Assembly (NCBI GenBank): GCA_030267965.1
Contig: BRYA01000995.1
Coordinates: 1-41,216 of the forward strand
Source: Triparma columacea
Lineage: Eukaryota > Sar > Bolidophyceae > Parmales > Triparmaceae
Direction: 5' to 3'
DNA length: 41,216 bases
A program made the translations under genes and the position numbers. This document shows, one piece after another, positions 19,388 to 30,260 of this stretch (positions are counted from its first letter, which is position 1; the number at the start of each line of letters is the position of its first letter). The notes under the pieces were generated by a model. It did not search any database. It saw only the letters and a list, made by a program, of their open reading frames with translations, and was not told the DNA's origin.

Positions 19388-21075
19388 ATGTCTCCTACGC
19401 CTCCATTGAAACGCCTCCACGTCGATGAACGCCCACCGCCGTACTCTATTTTGAGTTCTTCGAAGCTGAGGGCGCTTGTAGATGACTGTGAAGGGATAAC
19501 AAACAAGAGTGTTCACTGCATTGAGCTAGAAAGGAGGTTGCACAAGGTGAGAGGGGGGGGGTTTGGGGCGGTAAGGGTCTGAGTCGTAATATACCTAATT
19601 GGCCTCCTTTCCTCTCCTTTCTCCTCTCCTCCTTCAGGCCAACTACCCTCCCCTAGACTCCCCCTCCCTCTCATGGGATGGCTTCCCAAACAAGTTCAAG
19701 TCCCTCGTTCTTTCGAACTTTGTGACCCACACGACCTCCCTAAGCTGCTCCCAAACCTCGTCCGATGGCTCAACCACCAAGCTCCTCATCAAGCTCAACG
19801 ACGGCCATATGGTTGAGTCTGTGATTATGCGTCATGAGACCGGAAGGACGACCCTCTGTGTTTCCAGCCAGGTGGGCTGCAAGATGGGATGCACTTTCTG
19901 CGCGACCGGAACGATGGGGATAATAGGGGACCTTAGCGAGGGGGAGATACTTGAGCAACTGGTTTGGGCCAACAAGGAACTAGGCTTTGGAGGGAATGAG
20001 GGAGGAAGGAGGGGGGGGGTTAGGAACATCGTTTTTATGGGAATGGGAGAGGTGAGGGGGTTTACAGATGGGAAGGTGGAACATTATACACACATATTTG
20101 CCACGCCCACTCTACTAAAACTCTGCTCTTCGCCCTCGCTTCCGCCCACCCACCCAGCCCCTCAACAACTTTACCCACGTCCGTCTTGCCGTCGAGGGCA
20201 TGGTGAACACGAAGCAGTTCGGCCTTGGTCACGGTCACGTGACCGTCTCCACCGTAGGCGTGACGCCCAAAATCAAACGCCTCACGAGAGAGATGCCGTA
20301 TGTGAACCTCGCACTGAGCCTTCACGCGCCGAACCAGGAGATGAGGAGCAAGATAGTGCCGGCGGCAAAGGCGTATAAGATCGAGGGGATTATAGAGGCG
20401 CTGGATGAACATATGAGGGGGGGAGGGGAGAGGGGGGAAGAGGGGAAGAGCAAGAAAAAGCAGAAGGTGCGCAAGGCAATGATCCAGTACACCATGTTGA
20501 ACGGCCCTACGTCCACCTTCGCATGCGCCCACGAGCTCGGAGCTCTCTGTAAGGGGAAGAACATCATCGTAAACCTCATCCCTTACAACCAGACCGACGT
20601 CAAGGACGAGTACAGCTGCCCTAGCATGGAGCACATCGAGAAGTTCCAGGAAATCGTCATGGAGTACGGTCTGTATGTGTTTATTAGGAAAACCATGGGA
20701 GAGGATATTGCAGGAGCGTGCGGGCAGCTGGTGTTGGAGAAAAAGAGGGAAGAGAGGCAAGAAGAGAAGAAAGTCGATATTGAAGATGCATTGGGAATGA
20801 GGGGGGGGAATGGGGGGGGGAAGGGGGGGAGGGGGGAGAGGGTTAAGGTTACGGGGAAGAGGAGGGGGAAGGAAGCGACGGAGGGGGGGCGAAAGGAAGC
20901 GGAGGAGGGCGACGGGGATGAGTGGAAGGCGGAGAGCAAGGAAGCGATCGTGAAAGAAGGGCAGGGAAGTGGGAGTGCAGACGTCGTGCTCAAGGTTGGC
21001 ACTGCGATTGGTGTAGGGATGATTGGGGCTGCGGCGATCTGGGCGATTAGAAGTAAGAGACGAGTCGTCGCATAG
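19388..21075 (+). CDS. rlmN: RlmN/Cfr-type radical-SAM RNA methyltransferase with C-terminal membrane helix
   Basis: Exons 19388-19546, 19638-20051 and 20158-21075 join in phase 0 (introns 91 and 106 nt) to give 496 residues. The radical-SAM cluster motif C-x3-C-x2-C is C134, C138 and C141, in SSQVGCKMGCTFCATGTMG. The two catalytic cysteines expected for RlmN are present: C127 (T-L-C-V-S-S-Q-V-G) and C379 (A-G-A-C-G-Q-L). The second splice joins GMGE to PLNN, restoring the family motif. RlmN methylates C2 of an adenine in 23S rRNA and in some tRNAs. Unusual: about 115 residues follow the catalytic Cys, first a Lys/Glu/Gly-rich stretch from G-run DNA, then a hydrophobic segment (VVLKVGTAIGVGMIGAAAIWAI) ending R-S-K-R-R. 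This resembles a tail anchor. No clear N-terminal targeting peptide is seen, so the compartment is open. Confidence 0.9.
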
Positions 21076-21113
21076 AGGCAAATATTTCACAGTTTTAACC
21101 ATCGGCGTCGCTA

Positions 21114-22304
21114 TCATAAGCAATTCTCAATCATGCTCATAACATACTGCTGTCCCCTGCACCACATCTTATCCGTCTTCTCTGGCTTCGTCAGGCTCTT
21201 TGTCCCCTGGTCAACTGGTGGCGCGTACCCTGTCGCCTTGACCTGCACGACCCTTGAGGCGCCTGGGTCTAACTGCATGGCTGAAGAGAGCGCAAAGATG
21301 GCGAGGTCTTCGCAGCATATTCCAATGTCCTCCTCAACCCCTCCTCCAACATACTTGCCCTGATCCCAGTCATCAAGGTCCCCCCCCAACAGTTCTCGGG
21401 CAACCAGAACGTCGCCGAGACCCTTGTTAAATGTCCACCCGACACCAAGACTAGCCTCCATCCTCCTGACAGTGCTGGGGATTATTAATGTGAAATTCGG
21501 CCCTCCACCCTTGAGAGCTTTCAGCACCTTATACCCCTCTCTGTCTAGCTCGTCAACTCCTGTGCCCACGACCACGACGTGAGTTCCCGCCGCACACCCC
21601 CCCACGATCCTCCTCAACAGGTTGATATTCTCTTCAAAGTCCGAGTCGCCATCAGCGTCAATAACCCCGTCCCAACTGTACTCAACGCAAGTGTCGTTGG
21701 GGCCCGTCTCATATGTATTTCCCGTCACCTTCCCTCGCCGCTGGTTCATCCCCAAACCACAAAACACTACATCGTAGCCCTTCAGGACTCGCCCGACTGA
21801 AGCCTCACATGAAAGATCTGCTAGCCTAACCTTGTCTTCCCCCGCGTACGCCAGGTTGAACTTGGAGGATAGAGCCTTGTTGAGTATCAGTGAACCCCGA
21901 GATGTAGCCGCGACCCCCCGAGGGCTGCCCTTCTTGTTGCCTTCAATCCCCGAGTCGTAAATCGCGGCAGCTCGCTGCGTCACGCCGTAGAGGACAGAGG
22001 ACAGGTCCCCGCAGCAAGGAAGGATTGCGACAGTGTTACGCTTGTACTTGACTGACATCGTGCCGAGAGGAGTCTTGGGGAGGAAGGAGGAAGATACGAA
22101 GGGGATGATGGGGCTGCCGTCAGCAGAGGAGGACTGCAATACAGGTAGAGGTGCGGGTTTTCTTTGTCGCTGACAATTTCGGCCAAGTTGAATGTTGAAA
22201 CCAATGCAGGAGGTAGTGAGATGGGACGCTATGAGAAGGACAACGAGAAGAGTGTGCTTGAAACTCGAAGAGCGCAAGCGAGTAGTACGTGCACTGATTT
22301 TCAT
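21114..22304 (-). CDS. Plastid-type preprotein with Rossmann-like fold, unidentified
   Basis: Single exon, 396 residues from the ATG at 22304. The start is chosen because a basic, then hydrophobic signal segment follows (residues ~17-35, LLVVLLIASHLTTSC) ending C-I-G-F-N. This resembles the A-F or G-F junction of plastid preproteins in stramenopiles with complex plastids. The mature part alternates strands and helices: V-A-I-L-P-C-C-G-D-L, G-Y-D-V-V-F-C-G-L-G, T-H-V-V-V-V-G-T-G, F-T-L-I-I-P-S-T-V-R-R-M-E. The pattern suggests an NAD(P)-binding or SDR-like fold, but I do not recognise the family or a catalytic motif. Its stop codon lies 38 bp from the stop of the convergent RlmN gene. An upstream in-frame ATG at 22439 would put 45 residues ahead of the signal and is less likely. 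Confidence 0.75.
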   Translation of the reverse strand: MKISARTTRLRSSSFKHTLLVVLLIASHLTTSCIGFNIQLGRNCQRQRKPAPLPVLQSSSADGSPIIPFVSSSFLPKTPLGTMSVKYKRNTVAILPCCGDLSSVLYGVTQRAAAIYDSGIEGNKKGSPRGVAATSRGSLILNKALSSKFNLAYAGEDKVRLADLSCEASVGRVLKGYDVVFCGLGMNQRRGKVTGNTYETGPNDTCVEYSWDGVIDADGDSDFEENINLLRRIVGGCAAGTHVVVVGTGVDELDREGYKVLKALKGGGPNFTLIIPSTVRRMEASLGVGWTFNKGLGDVLVARELLGGDLDDWDQGKYVGGGVEEDIGICCEDLAIFALSSAMQLDPGASRVVQVKATGYAPPVDQGTKSLTKPEKTDKMWCRGQQYVMSMIENCL

Positions 22305-22814
22305 TTCCCCTCTTTTTCCATGAGACTTTCTCGAGCTTGGAATCGTCTCCTTTCTATCCAGCAGTTCAATTGTGCCAGACCGAAACCGACTAGAAGGACA
22401 ATAAGGACCCAAACCAACCAGTTCATGATTAATTATCATTCAATAAACGAAACCTTTTAGTTGTCATGAAAATGAAAGGATTTCAAGCAAAAATCCTGCT
22501 CCCACATCGCCACCCGCCCGGCTCATTCCGAATCAGACTTCCGAAACTGGGCCAACTGGGACTTTTTCCAAAAATTGAGGTTCTGAAACTCAATAAATCT
22601 CCAGACTCTACCCGCCCCGTCTTTGAAGGTCCCCTCCTCCCCTTCCTCCCCCCCCCCGTCTTCCTTAATCTCTTTGGCTTCCATTCCCCCCCCATAACCT
22701 GATTTTTGTTCTCCCTCTCTCCAAACACGATCTTTAGCATCACCACTTTCCAAAACCTTTCCCCTCCATCTCAATAGCCTCCCCCCCCTCCACCCCCCTA
22801 ACATATCCGTCCTC
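22305..22814. other. Divergent intergenic region
   Basis: About 510 bp between the start of the Rossmann-like gene (-) and the DUF1336 gene (+). It must hold both promoters. The right half (22600-22800) is pyrimidine-rich on the plus strand, consistent with a C-rich 5' leader. No gene or RNA was recognised. Confidence 0.55.
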
Positions 22815-23800
22815 ATGTCTGCCCTATCCTCGCCACCATCAGAGTCCTCAGACCCTACTCCTCCCTGGCCTTATTACAATGGTAAACCGGGGTACGAATT
22901 CTCTGAGAAGAAGGAGGATGAAGACGACAAATTGGGGACGTGGCGGCAATGTGATGAGGGTTATTTTCAGGTTAGGGGCCCGACCTACCTAGATGATAAG
23001 GTAAAGGTGGTGAGTAAATATTGATTGTGAGAATGTTAGAAAAAAAACATGCGAGGACACTGAGCCTACCAAACTCTTCCCGGCCCTCACCTAACAACGC
23101 CCACCCCCCCCTTTAGCCTTCTCCCTCGCCCGCCTTTCAGACCGTGTCAGCCTGTGGTATAGATTCGAGCTTTGCCCTATCCAACGTGTCTACCCGTTTG
23201 TCTCAGCTGCGTAGTTACCTCGAGTCCCACCCCTCCGATGAGTTCTTCATAAGCAACCGCGCCATACCCATAGGTAGCAAGAGGTTCAGGAACGTCATAG
23301 TCGTATCAAAGAGGGTCCTAGATAAAGGCGTCGACCCCATCTTTGACTTCACATGGGAGGCGTACAAGAAGGGGGACGACAAGTACAAGGACAGCAGGAT
23401 GAAGTTCATCCCAGGCCTCGAGAACGCGCCCTGGCTCCTGCAGAAGTCCGTCCAGATCCTGGGCGGGCAACGGCCGGTTATCATGGGGAAGGGTTACCTG
23501 AGGCAGCGCCATTACGTAGGTTCTAACTTCACCGAGGTTGACGTGGACATTAGCAGTTCCGCCGTTGCCAGGAAGATCGCGGGCCAGGTCCTCCCCTACG
23601 CGGCGTCCCTCCGGCTGAACATTCTGGAGGCGTTTGTGGTGGAGGGTAAGACTCGGGAGGAATGCCCGGAGAGGGTGCTGGAACAACACCAGTTCTACGC
23701 CATTGATACTGACGCTGATAGCGCGGAACTTGACGTTGAGGACTACGATTTAGAAGGGGGGGGGGAGGGACAAGGGGGGGGGGAGGGACAAGAGAAGTAG
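22815..23800 (+). CDS. EDR2 C-terminal (DUF1336) domain protein
   Basis: Exons 22815-23009 and 23117-23800 (intron 107 nt, GTGAGT..TTTAG) encode 292 residues. The join reads Y-F-Q-V-R-G-P-T-Y-L-D-D-K-V-K-V|P-S-P-S-P-A-F, which reproduces the DUF1336 opening F-x-V-R-G-x-x-Y-L-x-D-x-x-K-V-P. A later in-frame acceptor at 23140 would delete the conserved proline, so 23117 is preferred. Further hallmarks are F-I-P-G-L-E-N-A-P-W-L-L-Q-K-S-V, G-Q-R-P-V-I-M-G-K-G-Y, and E-V-D-V-D-I-S-S-S-A-V-A-R. In plant EDR2 this domain follows PH and START domains and acts at membranes; here it stands alone. The C-terminus is acidic and Gly-rich, coded by G-runs just before the stop. Confidence 0.85.
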
Positions 23801-24169
23801 GGGGGGAGGGGGGGATTGGCGAATATTGGTTTATTGGGGGTGGTTATGGAGGAGGGATTAAAGGGCGGGATTAATAATATACTCGTCCCTTTGCAAATCA
23901 AAATAGGTAGGGGGGGGGTTGGTGGACACCCCTTTTTGATTCTTTTTAAATCCCAAGCCTTTTGAGGCGCAGTGCTCAAATTTCAAAAATCTTTTCAAGG
24001 TGCTTACGTGTGTGTGTTATTATTTTCTTGTGCCCCTCTCGTCTTCTTCTTACAACATATGGTAACCGATTACTCGCACATCGCCCCAATCCTTCCTCCC
24101 CCCTCTTTCATCTCCTTCTCCTTGTCTGGTTATTTCCCTCCCTTTCCAACCCCCACCGGTGGGGGGTTC
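23801..24169. other. Intergenic region between convergent genes
   Basis: The 369 bp between the stops of the DUF1336 gene (+) and the GOLD gene (-). It starts with G-runs and is C/T-rich toward 24170. The overlapping frames here come from low-complexity pyrimidine DNA and have no recognisable domain. It presumably holds both 3' untranslated ends. Confidence 0.55.
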
Positions 24170-25184
24170 TTAAATCTCACCCCTCTCCACCCTCTCTCCC
24201 CCCTTCCCCCCCTCTCCTCCCTCCTCCCTCTCCTCCTCCATCTCTCTCTTCTCCGCCTCTTCAATTTCCTTCTCAATTCTCTCAAGTCTTTCCTTAACCC
24301 CAACCATTTGTCTTTCCCTAAACGTAACCCTATCCCTCAAGTACTCTTCCTCTCCCTTCGCTCTCTCAAGCGCTTCCCTCTTCCTCTTAAGTTCCTCTTC
24401 AAGTTCTTCAACCTCAACCTCCAAAGTCTTTGCCGTACGAACGGACTTACCCATACGAGCTGTTGCCTCCTTTACGTCAACACTAGCGTTAGCGGCGATG
24501 GTTGAGAGCCGCTTTGACATTGCCCTCTTTGCAACGACCTCGGAGGGAGGCACGAGAATGGCGTGGTAGGTTAAGGACTTATCACTGAACCAAGAGTAAT
24601 GGTTATCAAATACTAAGGATACAACACAGGGGGGAGGAGGACAGTTTATAACACCGGTTATTGGGGAGACGTGGGAATCTACACGATCGATTGGTAACAA
24701 CTCGGTCTCCTCGGTCATCTGGGTACTGTTGTAAGGGTTGGGGTTTGGGGGAACCTCTGAGGACTGGGACTTTGACTTTACACGTCTTACGAAGGCACCA
24801 AAGGCTATGTCGGAGCCATCGGTTTTGAACCTGTACTTTATTGTGGAACCGGATTGGGTTATTGGAATGGGGAGCTCGAGATCGTACGTAACCTGAGGAG
24901 GAGGAGGAGGTGTGAGGAGGGGTGACGAGGGGTGAGGAGGGGGGGTGGGTTTAGGAGCATTTGTTTTGAATGTTTTTAGTCAATGCTGGTGTATATTGTT
25001 TTAATTATACAGTGAGTATGTGAGTGTGCGTGGAATGACTTACTGGCAAGTCTTTGGCCTTAAACTCCTGTTTCTCTGATCTGAACTCCAATTGCCGGTC
25101 CAATTTTGTGAAGAAGGAGGACAAGCGTTGGTCCATGGTTGCCTTTTCTGTGTGGTTTGTGGATGTTGTTGTCGATTCAGACAT
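24170..25184 (-). CDS. GOLD-domain / coiled-coil protein
   Basis: Exons 25184-25044 and 24892-24170 (intron 151 nt, GTAAGT..CTCAG, phase 0) encode 287 residues. After a polar N-terminus, residues ~48-160 match a GOLD domain: V-T-Y-D-L-E-L-P-I-P, G-S-T-I-K-Y-R-F-K-T-D-G-S-D-I-A-F-G, then R-V-D-S-H-x-S-P, and V-S-L-V-F-D-N-H-Y-S-W-F-S-D-K-S-L-T-Y-H-A-I-L. The C-terminal 110 residues form a highly charged coiled coil ending in a Glu/Gly-rich tail. There is no signal peptide and no membrane helix, so it is not a p24/TMED cargo receptor. It resembles cytosolic GOLD proteins that act in Golgi or lipid traffic. The ATG at 25136 (ACCATGG) is an alternative start with a better Kozak context. Confidence 0.82.
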
Positions 25185-27962
<2,778 letters not shown>

Positions 27963-28104
27963 TATCCCTTTTAAATATCGCGAAGAAAGAAAGGGGGGGG
28001 AGGGGAACGGGGGAAAGAAGGAATACCAAATGTCTACCATGGTTTAAATAACGTACTAGTGTTTTGCTGAGCTCAAAGAGTCCCTAACTTTACGTTTGCC
28101 TCTT

Positions 28105-30084
28105 CTAGTCGCTGAGGTCCAAAAGGTCGTCATCGTCGTCCCACCCTTTACTTTCATCCTCCCCTTCCTCTTTGTCCATGGTAACGCTTCCCCCCCCCCC
28201 TCCCCCTCCGAATGTCGGTTTCGCGCTAATTCCAAAGTCCGCGAATATATCGTCAGCAGGTATCGCCTTGCGGACCGGAGCCTTGGCCTTCTTCCCCGAC
28301 GACCCACCTCCCAAAACCTTGGCCTTCTGGAGCCCTCCTGTGCCTCCCCCCTTCTTTTTCATCTTCGTAAGCACCGGGACCTTCTTCTTCGATAGGCTCA
28401 TCCCCCTGATTCCGGAGGAGGTGGTTGAAGAGGAGGGTGAGGATGTGTTGGAGGAGGATGAGGAATGTGCCATCCCTCCGCTCCCCATGCTCGAAATGGG
28501 CGGCGAGGCTCTTTGCTGTTCCTGGATGGACAAGCTGATAGCCTGTTGCATCTGCGCTTCCTCCACGTCCCTAGAAGTTCCCCCCTGGAAGGTCGTGGAT
28601 CTCCCCTTCCCTCCCCCGAACCCCAATGTGTTCATCTCAAGGTCCCCCCCTCCCCCCCCAGCGTCGTCCCAGTCCCAGTCCTCCCCCCCGCCCCCCCCGG
28701 CTTGGTTCGATACCCTCTCGTACCCCCCAGCCCCCATGTCAGGGTCAGAGGCTAGCAGTGCCTTAACCCCCGCTCCGTGTTTCTTGAACATGTACCCGCA
28801 TCCCCCAATGAAAACAAGAACGAACAGGGCCGTGGACATTGAAAACCCGCCCAAGTCCTCGCAGTACTCCTCGTAGCTGGAGGACCACTTGGAGGCGCTG
28901 AACTGGCAGTGGTCGTAGATCCAGTTGCAGTGCCCTGACGCCCCGGCGGGGACGGGACCCTTGTTGGCGATCAGACAGTCCTTGCAGTTAGAGTACGTTA
29001 TGCAGTCAGTTCGGCGAGTTGGAGTTGGGGACGGGGTTTCAGGTTTAAGAGTTGGAGACGAAGTTGGGGCAGGCGTTGGGCCAGGTGTTGGAGCAGGTGT
29101 TGGGGCAGATGTTGGGGCAGGTGTTGTTGGGGCAGGTGTTGCCTCTCCTCCCTCCGCAGGTGTTGGGGGCTCACCCGTGTCTCCTCCCTCCGCAGGTGTT
29201 GGGGGCTCACCCGTGTCTCCTCCCTCCGCAGGTGTTGGGGGCTCACCCGTGTCTCCTCCCTCCGCAGGTGTTGGGGGCTCACCCTCTCCTCCCTCCGCAG
29301 GTGTTGGGGGCTCACCCTCTCCTCCCTCCGCAGGTGTTGGAGGCTCACCCTCTCCTCCCTCCGCAGGTGTTGGAGGCTCACCCTCTCCTCCCTCCGCAGG
29401 TGTTGGGGGCTCACCCTCTCCTCCCTCCGCAGGTGTTGGAGNNNNNNNNNNNNNNNNNNNNNNNNNNNNNNNNNNNNNNNNNNNNNNNNNNNNNNNNNNN
29501 NNNNNNNNNNNNNNNNNNNNNNNNNNNNNNNNNNCCGCAGGTGTTGGGGGCTCACCCGTGTCTCCTCCCTCCGCAGGTGTTGGGGGCTCACCCGTGTCTC
29601 CTCCCTCCGCAGGTGTTGGAGGCTCACCCGTGTCTCCTCCCTCCGCAGGTGTTGGGGGCTCACCCTCTCCTCCCTCCGCAGGTGTTGGAGGCTCACCCTC
29701 TCCTCCCTCCGCAGGTGTTGGGGGCTCACCCGTGTCTCCTCCCTCCGCAGGTGTTGGGGGCTCACCCGTGTCTCCTCCCTGCGCAGGTGTTGGGGGCTCA
29801 CCCTCTCCTCCCTCCGCAGGTGTTGGGGCATTCCCGTCATTCCCAATACCACTATTGTCGTCATCCATATCATTATCTGCACTGTCGTCGTCGTCAGCAC
29901 CTAAATGCCGCCGTAATGTAACTTGCTGTATTGAAATTCCATTCTCCAGTCTTTGTCGTAATGAGGGGTCTTCGTCATATTTCTTCAAGAGGCCATTTTT
30001 TCGCAATTTTGATCCTCCAAGCGCGATAATCTCACAGCACAAGATGCTTATAAGAACTATCAGGCGCATAACGCGAAGATCCAT
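28105..30084 (-). CDS. Single-pass receptor-like protein with repeat ectodomain and endocytic tail motifs
   Basis: Single frame, 659 residues including a 93-N gap. Residues 1-22 form a signal peptide. An acidic stretch precedes about 18 visible copies of P-P-T-P-A-E-G-G-(E or DT)-G-E (residues ~85-316). A Pro-Thr linker follows, then a small six-Cys module (~359-415, D-C-I-T-Y-S-N-C-K-D-C) resembling a PSI/cystine-knot type domain, and one membrane helix (S-T-A-L-F-V-L-V-F-I-G-G-C-G-Y-M-F). The cytoplasmic tail holds a ubiquitin-interacting-motif match (E-E-A-Q-M-Q-Q-A-I-S-L-S-I, near 507), D-D-I-F-A-D-F-G, and an acidic end D-D-D-L-L-D-L-S-D resembling dileucine and clathrin-box signals. Inference: a surface protein taken up by clathrin-dependent traffic. 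No ligand or family is recognised. The alternative start at codon 6 does not alter the prediction. Confidence 0.8.
   Translation of the reverse strand: MDLRVMRLIVLISILCCEIIALGGSKLRKNGLLKKYDEDPSLRQRLENGISIQQVTLRRHLGADDDDSADNDMDDDNSGIGNDGNAPTPAEGGEGEPPTPAQGGDTGEPPTPAEGGDTGEPPTPAEGGEGEPPTPAEGGEGEPPTPAEGGDTGEPPTPAEGGDTGEPPTPAEGGDTGEPPTPAXXXXXXXXXXXXXXXXXXXXXXXXXXXXXXXXPTPAEGGEGEPPTPAEGGEGEPPTPAEGGEGEPPTPAEGGEGEPPTPAEGGEGEPPTPAEGGDTGEPPTPAEGGDTGEPPTPAEGGDTGEPPTPAEGGEATPAPTTPAPTSAPTPAPTPGPTPAPTSSPTLKPETPSPTPTRRTDCITYSNCKDCLIANKGPVPAGASGHCNWIYDHCQFSASKWSSSYEEYCEDLGGFSMSTALFVLVFIGGCGYMFKKHGAGVKALLASDPDMGAGGYERVSNQAGGGGGEDWDWDDAGGGGGDLEMNTLGFGGGKGRSTTFQGGTSRDVEEAQMQQAISLSIQEQQRASPPISSMGSGGMAHSSSSSNTSSPSSSTTSSGIRGMSLSKKKVPVLTKMKKKGGGTGGLQKAKVLGGGSSGKKAKAPVRKAIPADDIFADFGISAKPTFGGGGGGGSVTMDKEEGEDESKGWDDDDDLLDLSD
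29140..29826. repeat. 33/36-bp coding minisatellite
   Basis: Tandem units of 33 bp (GGEGE type) and 36 bp (GGDTGE type) encode the repeat ectodomain of the receptor-like protein on the minus strand. Both lengths are multiples of three, so copy-number change keeps frame. The two unit types occur in runs rather than strict alternation, as expected from unequal exchange. A 93-N gap at 29442-29534 interrupts the array, so copy number is uncertain. Units are free of stops in several frames on both strands. Confidence 0.95.
29442..29534. other. Assembly gap (93 N) in minisatellite
   Basis: The run of N is a multiple of three and the flanking frames agree, so the listed size keeps the frame. It equals about 2.7 repeat units. 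The true number of units is unknown because the array is repetitive. Confidence 0.95.
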
Positions 30085-30260
30085 TGTTTGAGGTCAGAAT
30101 CTGCGAGAATGGTAGATTCTGGACTGGCAAAAGTCTCATTGCCACATTCTCCCATATTTACGGGCAGAGCGGGGTCGCTGAAATACATCTTACTCCTAAA
30201 CGGATAGTTTTCCTCTCATCGTCCTCTTTGTACCCTCTACGACGGGCATAATAACCAACC
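30085..30260. promoter_or_regulatory. Divergent promoter, receptor-like gene / hisC
   Basis: The 176 bp between two divergently oriented start codons. It should hold both promoters and leaders. No recognised element. Confidence 0.4.

Noticed and set aside
20062..21123. 353-codon minus-strand frame opposite RlmN exon 3
   Set aside because: Shadow of a GC-rich exon; the plus strand has the RlmN catalytic motifs and consistent splicing.
28925..30091. Long plus-strand frames (up to 388 codons) across the minisatellite
   Set aside because: The repeat units are multiples of 3 and stop-free in several frames; only the minus frame has a signal peptide, Cys module, membrane helix and coherent tail.
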